In this document: in pieces, positions 33,882-46,642 of the stretch
Numbering within the stretch: position 1 is the first letter of the stretch
Layout of the letters: each line of letters opens with the position of its first letter
NCBI GenBank assembly: GCA_954871525.1
Contig: OX940860.1
Coordinates: 29,048,001-29,112,000 of the forward strand
Direction: 5' to 3'
DNA: 64,000 bases
Source of the DNA: Parietaria judaica
Lineage: Eukaryota; Streptophyta; Magnoliopsida; Rosales; Urticaceae
Translations under genes and position numbers: made by a program
The notes under the pieces: model-generated
Databases searched by the model: none
The model's input: only the letters and a program-made list of their open reading frames with translations
Told to the model about the DNA's origin: nothing

Positions 33882-34492
33882 AAGATTTGAAGATCGTGTT
33901 TTTGAAGAAAGAAGTTTGTAATTCATACAAGTTGGACTACCAGTCATACTAATTAAACGGCATCAAGAATTCGTGAACCGCGTTAAAAATACTGTCTATT
34001 TTCTATAAATTTATATAAACGTGTTTGTTAGTGTGATTAAAGAGTGATCAAAGTAGATTACCGAATTTTACGGAATTCTTTTTTTTTTTTTTTTGTAACT
34101 TTATCTTTAATGATACAATAGATTTTAGTTGTCAAAAACAAAAATTCTAAATGGTAAATTCATAAAATTTAAAATTAAAAGTGCATACGAATTTATGATA
34201 TTTATTTAAGAATATCCTCTACTTAATTAATTGGATTGTCATACTTGTTCAAACTTGCCCCTTTTCAACAAAAGTTAAGAACATATAAAGGTTTAGTTAT
34301 TATTTCCTCTCTTTTTTTTTTTTTTTTTTTTTTTTGTAAATTTTATATTTTTGTTATTCTAATCCACATTTTTTTCTTTATGATTTTTGAGTTTTAATCT
34401 AATTGACGTTTGAGTATATTTTGTAGGATAGTGAATTTCTATCTTTTACTTGGAAATAGAAGTGCTTCTTTTTATAAATAAAAGTTCATACA
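33882..34492. other. AT-rich intergenic DNA
   Basis: No gene or bounded element is seen. The stretch has long T-runs at 34080 and 34312. Confidence 0.5.
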
Positions 34493-34868
34493 TACATATA
34501 TATATATATATATTGTCACTCGAAGTTTTACAATGATTTCTTGACTGACTAAAATAAATTGGTTGTCTTTTTTTTTTTTTTTGAACAGTACATCAAAGAA
34601 GTTAAATTGGACATTATACAAATGTATCAAATATTGCGTATGGAAAACTAGTTGCTTAGTTTTCTATAACTTTAGTTATTATATATATATATATATATAT
34701 ATTGTTACTCGAAGTTTTACAATGATTTCTTGACTGACTAAAATAAATTGGTTGTCTTTTTTTTTTTTTGAACATTACATCAAAGAAGTTAAAGTGGACA
34801 TTATACAAATGTATCAAATATTGCGTATGGAAAACTAGTTGCTTAGTTTTCTATAACTTTAGTTATTA
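34493..34868. repeat. Tandem duplication of about 189 bp
   Basis: Two copies, each beginning with a TA microsatellite then 'attgtcactcgaagtttt' or 'attgttactcgaagtttt', run to 'ctataactttagttatt'. Differences are a few substitutions and T-run or TA-run length, so the duplication is recent. Confidence 0.92.
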
Positions 34869-36360
34869 GACTAAGAAACATCACCAAACTTAAATTGTTT
34901 TAAAACTAATTCCTTGTACTTAATTGAAAGCAAAACATTAGGAGTATTTTTTTGGTAATTAATTAAATAAATTCTCGAATTAATTTTCCAACATACAAGA
35001 CATTTTTCTAACGTGATTCTTTTCATGTCTCACTTTCAATTAATCATTATTTAGATATTATGTATATAAAAAATTTTATAGACATGAAATATTATATGAG
35101 ATCCTTCATTATCTATTACATGATTATATAATATTGACTATGAATTAGTTTAATTATTTGTTTTGTTTTGTAGTGTACACATGAAGAATCTCTACAGAAC
35201 AATATATTAGTTAATCTTCAACTTGATATATTAAATAAAAAGTAGTTAATTAATTAAGGAATCATTTTGATATCTTTAATAACACGACATGTTGCTTTTT
35301 TTTTTTTTTTTGAATAAAATGTAAATGTCAAGAACAGTGTGTAGAGAGCTTTTGAACATATATACAGTATACACACATGTATATATATTATTCAATTCTT
35401 ATTTAAATATATCAATATAGCAAAACAAGATTACTAACTCACGGTGAATAGCTTTAGACAATGACCACAGATATATAGTAACAAACATTTCTTCACGTGG
35501 AATATATATATAATAATTCATAAGTTGACAAATTAATCATAAACCTATCGAATAAAACGGTTGGTTCTAATTTCTTTTGAGCTTTTTGGACAACAAAAAA
35601 CATGCTTTTGAATTTGATCATAATGTTTATTATTAGGCACATAAAGTCATATTTAAATCGACATATTTATATCATATGTCTAAAAACAAAACAAAGTCAT
35701 ATTTAAAACCGACATATTCTTATTTCCTGTTTAAGCTCTACAAGTGAATGGATTATTGGTTGATGTAAACCGAATATCGTAAATGCATATTATATATATT
35801 GAAGAAGTTCACGTATATATATCCTATTGAATATTATTGATTTGTTTTTAATTACATCGAGGTAAAACAGAAAAAACAAACAATAAATAAACCAATAAAT
35901 AAATAAATAAATAAAAAATAGCTCGAAAATACAAATAAGTATATTGCTCTAGCTAGATTGGCATAAAGCCCCAGAAATCAACACGTGTCCATACTAAATT
36001 TTGTAAGGAAAAAATTATTAATTAGTACCATATTATTTAGGGAAAAATCTAATGAAGGTTTCTAAATTTGAAAAATTGGTAATATTAATTGCTGATGTGC
36101 CAAAATACATTTGTTCAATATGCATGTCCGAAACAGTCTGAAATCAATTTGTATAGATTTTGTATTTTTATCACAATTCAATCATTCTTAATCCAAATTT
36201 AACAACTGGATTATGGTTAGAAAGCAAAAATATATATATATCTACAACGTTTCACGTTTTGGCAACAGAGGTCAACGAAAATATAAAATGTCAACCGAAT
36301 TGTAAACATGGACAATAGTGTAAATGGAGAATATTTATTGAGGGCCAACTTGCATATACT
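34869..36360. other. AT-rich intergenic DNA
   Basis: Very AT-rich sequence with TA and AAAT short repeats (for example near 35890). No gene, RNA or bounded transposon is supported. Confidence 0.5.
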
Positions 36361-36490
36361 TAAAAAACTTTTATGCCAAAACTTAAAGCACAAAAGTTAT
36401 AGATCTATCTCTTATGTTTTCAACGATATGTCATTTGTAAAATTTGAATAAAAACTTAGTGATTTATGTCAAAAATACAAAATTGTACAA
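36361..36490. repeat. Diverged fragment of the large foldback family
   Basis: The stretch 'aaagttatagatctatctcttatg' through 'gatttatgtcaaaaatacaaaa' aligns by eye, with many differences, to part of the right arm of 55293-56261. Confidence 0.55.
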
Positions 36491-36550
36491 CTTATCTCTG
36501 AATTCGGTATTGCTAAGACCGAAATCAGTGTTTAGCACCAACAATCAGTG

Positions 36551-38277
36551 TTACCAACTAGGGGTGAAACCGGGTCGGGTACCCGGTTTTTTTTCACTAC
36601 CCGGTACCCGGACCCGGTTTCCGGGTAGCTGAAATTTGCTACCCGGTACCCGGTACCCGAAATCCGGGTACCCGGATTCCGGGTACCCGGATTTCGGGTA
36701 GTTGAATATTGCTATCCGGTTTTACTACCCGGTACCCGGTTCGGAAACCGGGTTCGGATTTTCAACCGGATTCGGGTTTTTTTACCCGGATCAGTTTTTT
36801 TTTAATAAAAAAAAAACTACATTGTCTCAAAATAAACGTCACACATGTCTCGGTACATAAAAAACATACATCTTTGGCAACTGTTGTCCTTGAAACTGTG
36901 AAAAATTTCGGGTTCATGTGCCTCGAGTATTGCCTAAATCCTTCTCCCTCGACATGTCGAAAAGGGAGTTCATCAAGCACAATGTATGTTGCTAGTGCTT
37001 TCCGAAAACCCTCTTTCGTCCAATGGGCAATTTTCATCTCACTTCCCGTTCCTTCAGTTTTCCATAATTCGCCTATCTTTTTTTGCTTTTGTTCTTGCAT
37101 CTCTTCCATGTGAGGACCTTTTTTGCATCTTGCAAGATGATTCTTGAGAACTTTCGTACCATTACTAGAAGGACATGATAGCACGGTATTACAATAATGG
37201 CACGATGCCGTGTCCTCGCTAGAATGCTTGGTGAAATGATTCCAAGCTTCCGAAGCATTAGCTCTTTTGCGCTTAGTTTCTTTTTGCGATTGAGGTTGAA
37301 CGGCACTTCCGTCCACCGACATTGAGCCTTGTTCATTACTTTGAATAGATAAATTCTCCATATTTGGCTGATCCTTATCACCTGGAAAATAAAATACAAA
37401 ATAATTCATCACCTAAATTACTTTCAACAACCAAATCTATTGATTCCACCAACAACCTGTTCATAAATCTGTTCATCAAATGCTCTAAAGAAAAGTATCT
37501 CAATCACAGTCCATCAAAGTCAAACCCCTGTTCTAACAAATCTCAAAGTCCAAATTGATTTCGTACTTAAACAATTCCATTTCCACTAAGTTCCTTAGAC
37601 TCATGACTACCCATCTCTGTGATTTCAAGCCCTATTTATAGAAAGACATAGCGAGGAAGAAGTTGAGTCTAATGGGCAATCACCAAACTCAATGATCATG
37701 AACAAAGCCAATCATTACACACTGATTATTTCACAGATCGAGCTGCGACGTTCAAAATCTCAAGGTCCGATATACTGAGCCACTGCTAGATCGGAGAAGA
37801 AGAGCAAATACTCACTTACAGTGAAATAGCACACTCAGAGAAGCTCTGGTGGTGGTGAAGTGGTGAGAGGTTGAGAAAGTGTTGAAGCCACGAGCCATGA
37901 GCCACGAGCTTCACGAGCCACGAGCCACGAGGCGATGAACCCGTCGGAGATGGGCGGCGACGGAGATGGGCGGCGTAGAGGCTGGCGGCGAGAGAAGATG
38001 CGAACCCTAACCTAATATGAGACTCTAAAACTAAAACTATCGATCCCTAAAACTAAAAAATAATATTAAAAAAAAAAACGGGTAGTAAAACCGGGTACCG
38101 GGTACCCGATTTTTAATATTTCACTACCCGGTACCCGAACCCGGTTTTAAACCGGGTACCGGGTACCCGGATCCGAATTTCGGGTTCGGGTTCGGATACG
38201 GGTTTTAAATCCGGATACGGATTCGGATTCGGGTTTTTACCCGGTTTTCGGGTTTTATTTGCACCCCTATTACCAAC
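36551..38277. mobile_element. hAT element with perfect 8-bp TSD and BED-finger remnant
   Basis: The element occupies 36559-38269, between TTACCAAC at 36551-36558 and 38270-38277. Its ends are TAGGGGTGAAAC and the complement of TTTGCACCCCTA. Both subterminal regions consist of repeated ACCCGGTACCCGG motifs. The 1711-bp element contains the first part of a transposase gene on the minus strand but not the catalytic or dimerisation regions. It is an internally deleted, non-autonomous copy. Confidence 0.93.
36762..37412 (-). pseudogene. hAT transposase N-terminal fragment (BED zinc finger)
   Basis: The frame encodes a basic leader (KETKRKRANASEAWNHF), a BED-type zinc finger with C-x2-C (in SCHYCNTV) and H-x4-C (in NHLARCKK), then the segment of plant RICESLEEPER-like hAT transposases that includes ALATYIVLDELPFRHVEGEG. 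It then runs into terminal repeat sequence at about residue 190. The RNase-H-like core and hAT dimerisation domain are absent. The likely true start is the Met of MENLSIQSNEQ. Confidence 0.85.
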
Positions 38278-38848
38278 CTCACGTGTTAAAATTTCGACTT
38301 TGGGATTGCAAACATTGAAGTCAGGTGCTAGCCAACTCAAACATAAAACTCTTCACGATTACATATATGTATTAGATATTTTTAAGAATTACATGAAGGG
38401 CAATTCATTAACTAGCAACACATCTAGGAGAAGCTCAAATTTTGTTGTGAATGTTCCAAAAATCAAAACTAGTAATATTCATTGTTCGGTTCCCAAAAAT
38501 CCACTGCCCCTTTTGTGTATATACTAATAGTTTTTCAAAATTCGGTGTTGCTAATTCCGAAGTTGATGTTTAACCCTGAAAAATCGGTGTTACTTTGAAA
38601 TTTTCCCAATTTTTGTTACTAATTAATGATTTTTCCCTAATATTTTACAGGCCAGGTCTGAAATGTCTGAAATGAACTATGTTTATACAACAATTGTCTT
38701 ATTCAACTACTTAATCAAGGATATTATAGTAGGTTGGATAGTCTCAATGAGTGATATATTTGATTAAGAAACCACAACTTATGTGATTTGAAAGCTGCAT
38801 CAACGTAATGCTATAATCACCGTCTAATATCCCATAATTAATACACAT

Positions 38849-38882
<34 letters not shown>

Positions 38883-40140
38883 GTATGTATGAATATAATA
38901 TCACATTATCATGTAAGTTGCGCAATAAAATCGTCCCTCCAAAGATATGATAGTATATTAAAATAGTCCCATGACTTCATTAAATCACGATTCATTCAAT
39001 TATATATTTTCAAGAGAAATATAAATATAACAAGCAAAAGACATGTCAAAAGCCTCGGGTTTGACTCAAGATTTTTTGTTTTGTTTTTTGACATCTATTA
39101 AAATAATATGAATGATATGGAAGAGCATGCATGTAGCAAACATCTACTAATTTTGTTGATTTTTTTATACCCATTTTTAAATAAAGGTATAAGAATTTAT
39201 AATATTAAAAATACAAAGGCGACGGATATGTTTTAAACTTAAGATATGATCGATGTTGATAATGAGAAAATACCGATTGTCTAAATTTACGGATAGTAAG
39301 AGTATTTTATAAGTACCAAATTTACCAATAAATTTTTACCATTCTTTAAATAGTATAAAATAATTTTATTAATCTAATAACAATAAATTAAGAGCAATAT
39401 TAGTCACGGATGGGAAGAAAGCACGGTTTATAAATTGTGAAGAATTCATAAATCTAACAGAATTTTTTTTTCCGGCTAATTCTCAGAAAATGATTATAAA
39501 AACGACTACGTACGATAATTTTTTACCGGTACTGTTGCCGATTTCTGATACAGACCAACAATTCAAACCATGGTTAATTTAGTTAATATTTAAAAACTTC
39601 TGAAATTAGACGCCGACATATTGATATAATGATATTACGGTTAGCCAGCATGATACTTTATTGCCAATAAATATCACTAATTAATTACACATCGTTTAGT
39701 CTATTCTATTCCTTCAATGAAATGGCATGTATAAATATAATATACATATGCATGGCTATACATATTCAGTTTAGAAGAAGAACAATTAGTGATAATACTA
39801 ATAAATAAATACATATTTATTTGAAAAATCTCGTGAGATATTTGGTCTCACGTCTAAATGTCGCGTTGAAACGAGTCTTATTGTTTAATATTACGATGAT
39901 ATTGATACTATGCATATTAAAGTCCGATTACATACCAAGTAACACTATTAGACATTTAAAATTAATTAATTAATAGCGATTGATAAAGACTTTGACGTGA
40001 CAAGCTTATGCGATCAGGTTTAATTTTGATTAATTAGATTAAACATTGTGTTTAATTGGTATTACGAACGTCGTGATTAGTCTAAAATTAGATTATTCAC
40101 ACTAGTACTAAAACGAAAACATAATAATGATTTAGTTTAA
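38278..40140. other. Intergenic AT-rich DNA
   Basis: 38278-38560 continues the older repeat into which the hAT element inserted ('ttcggtgttgctaattccg' echoes 'ttcggtattgctaagaccg' at 36503). The rest has TA runs (38850-38878) and no supported gene. Confidence 0.5.
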
Positions 40141-40305
40141 GGGTTAGTGACGGCAAAAATACCCAAAGTTTGGTCAAAGAACCCCTCGTGTACCCAAAGT
40201 TTAAAAGTGGTGGCAAAAATACCCAAAGTCGCATTTAGGGAGTTGACCACTCCATTCTCGTAACACCGTTAACTTACCGGTTAACTTTGGCCACGTGGAC
40301 AAATT
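40141..40305. mobile_element. Single arm of foldback MITE family A, upstream of haspin
   Basis: The sequence starts GGGTTAGTGACGGCAAAAATAC and matches the left arm of the elements at 20690 and 56476 up to the 'cacgtgg' motif, where it stops. It ends about 230 bp before the haspin start codon, so it forms part of the upstream region. Confidence 0.8.
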
Positions 40306-40375
40306 TTTATATCAATATATACCAAAAAAAAATATAAGCTTTATTTTTGTAACATGTGTATATTTGCCGCAACAG

Positions 40376-40580
40376 TGGGCCTCACTTATAAGCCCAATGA
40401 TAAGACAATTCGAAGCCCATTTATTTACTCTCAATTCCCGCCATTAAACTGCATTCAAATCTCTCTCTCCGACGAATCACCGATCGATTTCTCTGCGTCA
40501 ACAGTGACTGATGTGATTGAAGGTCTCAACTCTCTCAATGGCCGCGCAGAAAGGTCGGAGAAGATTCTGAGAAACCCTAA
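40376..40580 (+). promoter_or_regulatory. Haspin promoter motifs: site II, E2F-like and telo-box
   Basis: TGGGCC (40376) and two inverted AGCCCA motifs (40391, 40414) are site II elements. ATTCCCGC (40434-40441) fits the E2F consensus, about 100 bp before the start codon. AAACCCTAA (40572-40580) in intron 1 is a telo-box. This combination is known from plant genes expressed in dividing cells, which fits a mitotic kinase. Function is inferred from the motifs. Confidence 0.55.
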
Positions 40581-43500
40581 CCTCAAGCGCTTCCAGTATA
40601 TACATATATATTTATGTATTTGAAGTTTTGTTTTCGTGATTTCCCACTTCTCTGAATTGCGTTTACTGTTTTCTAGGTGCAAATCTCTCCGATCTCTGGT
40701 CGGAAATCGCAGCTTCCGAGCAGCAAACGAACTTGGAGGTTGGAGCTGTTTACAGGAGACGAAACAAGCGGGCCAAACCTTCTGGCGATTCTGCTGCTTC
40801 GTGAGTTTATACATCATTTCAAGAGGATCAAATTCAAATGATGAAATATGTTTTTTTTTTATTATTTATTTTATAGGGAGCAATTGAGTGTAGAGAGCGT
40901 TGGGAATCGTAATCGGCTTAGCATGGCTGCTCTGAATCCGACTAAGCGAATCAGTTGGAATCGCTCGCTTTCGACCAGGTTTGCCATTTCAATTCATTTT
41001 CAATTTCGGGTGTTCATTGAGTTCAATGTTTGATGATCACTTTGGGAGCTAGGAGATGACTATATTTCAGTGACATGGTAGAATGTACATAAAAATTGAC
41101 ATTGTAAATAATAAAAAATAGCAAACCAGAGATAGGCTGTATTGAAAATTGTTTGCAATAATGAGTTTATGTTCGAACAACCTACGTGTTAAACTAATTT
41201 TAAAATCAAAATTACCATGAATGACCTTTATCAAACGAACCGGCCATACCATTCGAGTTTCTATCCGTCTGCTACCATGAGGACGCTCCCACAAACTTCA
41301 ATTTTTGTTAATATTGAATTTTGATCTTGGAAAGACCTCGTAAACGGGATCAGTTCACATTCTTTATTGATACGTTAGACCCCTTTGTATTAATTCGTTT
41401 GCATCGCCGATGATCCTTGTGTAAGAGAATCTCTCAGCTCTGGTTTTGTTTTCGGGTTTTGTGATGTGGATTTTGGTTATTTAAGCATCGGGATACTTTA
41501 TTATCTTATTGTTAGTTTATGACTTTAACAGAGGAAGGACAAGTATTGCTGTCGGTTTCTGTGTGGTGGATCGTCCTCAAGCGAAGCCGGGTAACAGAAA
41601 AAGGGGAAAACCGCCTCTACCCAAAGTGAGATTGTATTTACTTTCTTAAATTGGATTTTTTGTTTTTTTGTTTTTGTCAATGTTTTCATTGAATGGTTTG
41701 GAATTCCATCATTAGAGTGTGTCATGTTGCGTATTTTGTTTAGGGAAAACTTGTGAAACCGCCGAGTTTTGACAAAGAACGAGCGTACTTTGACGAGGTT
41801 GATGCCTTTGAATTGATGGAGGAGAGCCCTTCACCAAAGAACCAAACATGGATTAAGGGAAACCAAGGTGGTGACGTGGCAATGCCGGTGTTGACTTCAA
41901 GACTCCATGATTGGATTAGGAGGAGGTTGAATCACTCTTGTGGCCCTTCGAGCACGTTATCGAAGATTTTAGGCACTCCCAACGTGACCTTGACTCCTAT
42001 AAGAGGAGATGAATTTGAGCCTTTGAGCGTTGCCTTATCTTCTGTTAAGATCAATTCTACTTTAAATTTCGTTGAGAGGGCAGTTATGTCCAATGCAAGC
42101 GCTCTCGACAGAGATGCCAACGAAGTCGATAAGGCCGAGGATGATCTGGATTACATAGTGAAGAAACTATCTCTCGGTTCTACATGTTCATTGGAGAATG
42201 AGCAAAATAATTTTGCTACACTATTGGCGGTTTGTGGACAATCAAGTCCCGTAAAGTTTCACGACGTACTTTCTAACTTATGGTATCCCCTTTCTCCTTG
42301 AAAACCTTTTTTATATGTGTTTTTCAGCAAAATCTTTAATTGAAGATCGAATAACCGATTTAGAACCAGTTTGCTGTCTCTATTCAGTGTTTGAAAACAG
42401 ATTTTGAATGGAAATCAGTTTTACAAACCAGTTTTAAGGGTTTATAGTTTATACTTTTAAGGTTTTTTACTTTTTGACACGATTTGTTAGTCATTACAGA
42501 CATTATTTTTGGATATAAAAAGTTTTGAGGATTAAATTTTTTCATCATTATCAATTGTTGATAAAAAAAAAAAAAAAAAATTGTAGTAATATGTTTTGAA
42601 ATGCCCTGTCCAAATAATCAGTCTCGGTTTCATTACTGAAATATGGTATATCTGGTTTTGAAAATGGTACAAAGCTGGAACTGCAAGCTCATTTGATCAG
42701 TTTGAGCTTTACGATCATCAAGTATGGTACAGGTTTGTTATACCAAGAAGCTGATAAGAAATAAAACTTACTCATTTCAGTGACCCACAGTCGATCACTA
42801 AAGCCGGTGAGGGGACATTCGGAGAAGCTTTCAATGCTGGAACTTGTGTTTGCAAAATAGTTCCTATAGATGGTGACTTCCGAGTCAACGGCGAAGTGCA
42901 AAAGGTAGGGTGTATATATTGGATGCAAAGATATATTTCATTTTTTTCGAACACTTAGCGGTGAAAATTTATCCTTTAAACCAGTTTTGACAACAGAAAT
43001 CGGATTTTTTTTGCCCATTGGATGAAAAAACCATGTTACTGTTTGCTATTATTCGAATTACCAGGATAAAAACCGGTTTTCAAGAGATGAAAATCAGGTA
43101 CCGGTTAAAGAAAAACCTGCAATGATTTTGAAAATGTAGAAAAAACAGGTATCAGTTTCCAATTTCACCACTAATACTACTGTATGTTTTTGCTAATCGT
43201 GATTGCATTTTTGGGTGTCGCAGAGATCAGTAGAATTGCTTGAGGAAGTCGTACTTTCCCGAACTCTCAATGGTTTAAGAGAAAAAGAACAGTGTCATAA
43301 TGCTTGTACCGGATTCATTGAAACAATCGAGTAAGTTGTCTCTTAAAAATGTTCAAATCATGCATTTTTTTTACTTAGTAATAGAGTAGGATTAAAGATA
43401 CAAGCATCATCATTAGAATATATACATATATATATATATATGTTGATGCTAATACTTTTCCTACATCTGTTCTTGCAATACTTCTGTACTCGGTTTGATT

Positions 43501-45869
43501 TGAATTTTGTGCAGCTTGAAGGTGTGTCAAGGTTCCTATGATGCTAATTTGATAAGAGCTTGGCAAGATTGGGATGACGAGAAAACGTCCGAAAACGACC
43601 ATCCAAAGGAGTTTCCTGAGAAACAGGTAAAAAAAATTCTGCAGAATCAACTAGCAAACTGGTAAGTGATTCATGTTAATAAGTTTATTCTCTGTAATTA
43701 ACATGTACTCTTGCAATTAGTGCTATGTCGTGTTTGTTTTGGCGCACGGTGGTAAGGATCTTGAAGGCTTTGTACTTCTCAACTTCGATGAGGCTAGGAG
43801 TTTATTGGTTCAGGTAGGTAATTATTTTGGTGAATATTATTTTTTGGGTTAATAGCAGCATGACTTTCCAACCTTTTTTTGTTTCGTGGCAAAAATACTA
43901 AAAAAAAAAAATCCTGTGGTGAAAGTTCTCAATGTCTTCATTTTTTCTTCCCTCATAAATTCCAACGATATTATTAACGAAAAACGTTGTTATCGGCATA
44001 CGTACTTAGTTTTTTAATTTGGTACTAAAATGTAGTATAGCTTACAAATTAAAAACAACAAGTATTTATACTGATTTTTTTTTTGTTAACAATGTGGATG
44101 AAGTTTAATGGAGAAGGAAAAATGATGACACTGGGAACTTTCACCCCAAAAAAAAGATTGGGTACTTTCACGGTATATGATAATATTGGGAACTTTTGCA
44201 GCGAACAAAAAAAAAGATTAGAAACTCCGCTATTATATGATAATAATATTAAGAACTTTTGGCGCGGGAAATTCGTACCTACTATGTAGTACTGGGTACT
44301 TTTGTTGCCATTAACATTAAATTTATATAAAGTTTATAGTATCATACTATGCTCTATCTTTATTCTTTAATATGGTCTATTTTGAAATCCAGGTTACGGC
44401 TGCACTTGCAGTGGCGGAAGCTGCTTATGAATTCGAACACCGTGATCTTCACTGGTAAAAAATCTAGCTTCTAAACGTTCACAACGCGTACTAATTTTTC
44501 CTCATTTTTGTTGAAACTGGAACGGGTTTATATTGATTGAAAACCGGTTTTTTAAGATTTAAAAAGTCATTAAAAGAAAAAAAATATAGTTTTTAGTCTA
44601 GACTGAAACCGATGTCACAACTGGTGACAAACCGATTTTTGGATTTTTACTCAATTTTTTCGGTTTTTACTCAGGGGAAACGTTCTCCTAAGAAGGAATG
44701 ATTCTGTTACATTGCCATTCACGCTTGATGGGAAGAAAATGTCTCTCAAGACTTTCGGATTGTCGGTACAAATTATTGACTTTACCCTTTCGAGAATAAA
44801 CACCGGTACTAATTTTTTTACGATCTATTTTTTCACCACTTTTTACGCTTAAATTTGTTTAGATCTTGGCATGACAAACACCGTCGATGTGCAGGCCAAG
44901 ACATACTCTTTCTTGACTTATCCTCGGATCCGTATCTCTTCAAAGGTCCCAAAGGCGATAAACAAGTAAGGATTTTGAAATATTAATGTATTTTATACGA
45001 CCCGGTATCTTGATCGTAACAGGAACCATGTCGCTCGATTCCGAACTACTCAGCTTCTATATTCTGGAATTAACTCAGTTACCAAATAATACTAAGAGAA
45101 CAGTCTTTATTCGGAAATGTGACACAGTCAAAATGATACATTCAAGCTTCATTGAAAAACGACAAAATCTAAATCTGAAACACTTAAACGGCATAACTAG
45201 AGTAAAAGATTAATGCGTTAGACGTGATACAGAGTTGTGTTCATTTTTATTAATTTTTTCAGTCGGAAACATACCGAAAGATGAAGGTTGTAACAGAAGA
45301 TTGCTGGGAAGGAAGGTACATTAAATAATTAGATTATATTGTTACTGCTCTTATGGTATATTGTATTGTATAAATATTATTTTTAATTTCAAATTTAATG
45401 GATCTTAATCATGTTAATATCTCATGTAACAGCTTTCCCAGAACAAATGTGTTGTGGTTGCAATACTTGGTGGATATATTACTACTCAAGAAATCATTTG
45501 TAAGTTATCATATCTTGCGGAGTCTCTTATTTAGAATTTAGTTTTTCAAAAATATATACCTTTTTTTTTCTTTTTTTTTTTTCTCTAAACAAACCATTGT
45601 TTTTAGTACTAGAATAACATCTTATATTTTTTTTAGGGGGTTTCTTTAATTTACTGAAAAATAAACCGGAAAAAGGCGGGAAGCCCGGTACTCGGCTTCA
45701 CCCCTGATTATATGATTAATTAAGTCTGGCTGATTAATCTCGGTGTGATTAGGAACGTAACTCGAAAAACGAGAGGGATTTGAGGTCATTGAAGAAGCGT
45801 CTCGACAAGTATCAGTCTTCCAGAGAAGCAATTCTTGACCCCTTTTTTACTGATCTAATTGTTTCTTAA
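40538..45869 (+). CDS. HASPIN: Haspin histone H3 kinase
   Basis: Fifteen exons join in phase to 603 residues: 40538-40553, 40677-40800, 40877-40978, 41532-41625, 41744-42282, 42781-42904, 43224-43330, 43515-43626, 43721-43813, 44393-44454, 44675-44805, 44895-44965, 45263-45315, 45433-45499, 45753-45869. Haspin phosphorylates histone H3 Thr3 in mitosis and helps place the chromosomal passenger complex and hold sister chromatids. The N-terminal half is non-conserved except for a plant-type start (LSDLWSEI) and patches near ESPSPKN and CGPSSTLSKIL. The kinase domain has AGEGTFGEAF (300-309), K317, HRDLHWGN (453-460) and the haspin-type DFT (493-495) instead of DFG. The first coding exon is only 16 nt. 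Length is close to the 599 aa I recall for Arabidopsis. Confidence 0.95.
43846..44317. mobile_element. Degenerate MITE in haspin intron 9
   Basis: The intron contains 'gggttaatagcagcatgac' at one end and 'gggtacttttgttgccattaaca' at the other, which are inverted relatives. Between them are AT-rich sequence and repeats of 'gggaactttc' and 'gggtactttcac'. It looks like a diverged cousin of foldback family A. Confidence 0.5.
44505..44672. repeat. ccggt-type repeat in haspin intron 10
   Basis: Motifs such as 'ttgaaaccgatgtcac' and 'gaaaaccggtttttt' match the loose repeat family found in PDR introns. Similar pieces lie in haspin intron 5 (about 42340-42480) and intron 6 (about 42955-43170). Confidence 0.45.
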
Positions 45870-45896
45870 CATTTCATTAACTTATTAAGCCTAGCT

Positions 45897-46013
45897 GTGG
45901 TTGCTAGGATAGCCTAGTGGTAATTCCACACCACCTCCAAAGTGAAGGTTGTGGGTTCGATCCCCATTGCAGCAAAGCTGCCTTAAAAAAAAAATAAAAA
46001 AAAAAAATAAAAA
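45897..46013 (+). mobile_element. tRNA-derived SINE, copy 3
   Basis: The SINE body (GGTTGCTAGGATAGCCTAG, B box GGTTCGATCC) ends in an A-rich tail. It is flanked by an exact 15-bp target-site duplication TTATTAAGCCTAGCT (45882-45896 and 46014-46028). It inserted only 28 bp downstream of the haspin stop codon, probably inside or next to the 3' UTR. Confidence 0.92.
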
Positions 46014-46028
46014 TTATTAAGCCTAGCT

Positions 46029-46607
46029 TTTTGGGCACATAATGTATATATTGCTCTGCTGAAGCTAATTATTTACTTCTAGTATAGATACTAGAAAGAA
46101 AATGGTTTTATGAGAAAATCTTGGTGATCACAAGGGGACTAACCCGTGTTTTTTTGGTTGTGCGCACCCGCGCTAGACATTTTCATAGGCGCAGGCAATC
46201 CGAGCTCGCTATTTTTTTTTTTTAATCTTTTAAGAACTTTAAAGCAATAAATTAAGAAGAAGAAAAAAAAAGCAAGTAATGCCCGGCCAATTTCCACAAA
46301 TGGTAGAGCCCGTGCCGCCCCATTTGCTTTTGTTTAAACCAAGTAATGTTTATTTATGAAATAATTAAATACAAAAAACCTTTGTATTGATCTTCTCGAG
46401 GGCACTTTTTATCTTACGACTTTCTTCTAACTATTTGGTTGTGATCTTCAAATTTTAAATTATGCGTTTGAAAAGCCTTTTAATGGTAAGCTTTTTATCT
46501 TCTTATTTTGGAGATAATATGATTCCAAAAAGACATGGGACATCGTGATATCACTAGATTTCTATTTATCTTAACCAAAAGTAAGCTTCTATTTATTTTC
46601 TTTCACT

Positions 46608-46642
<35 letters not shown>

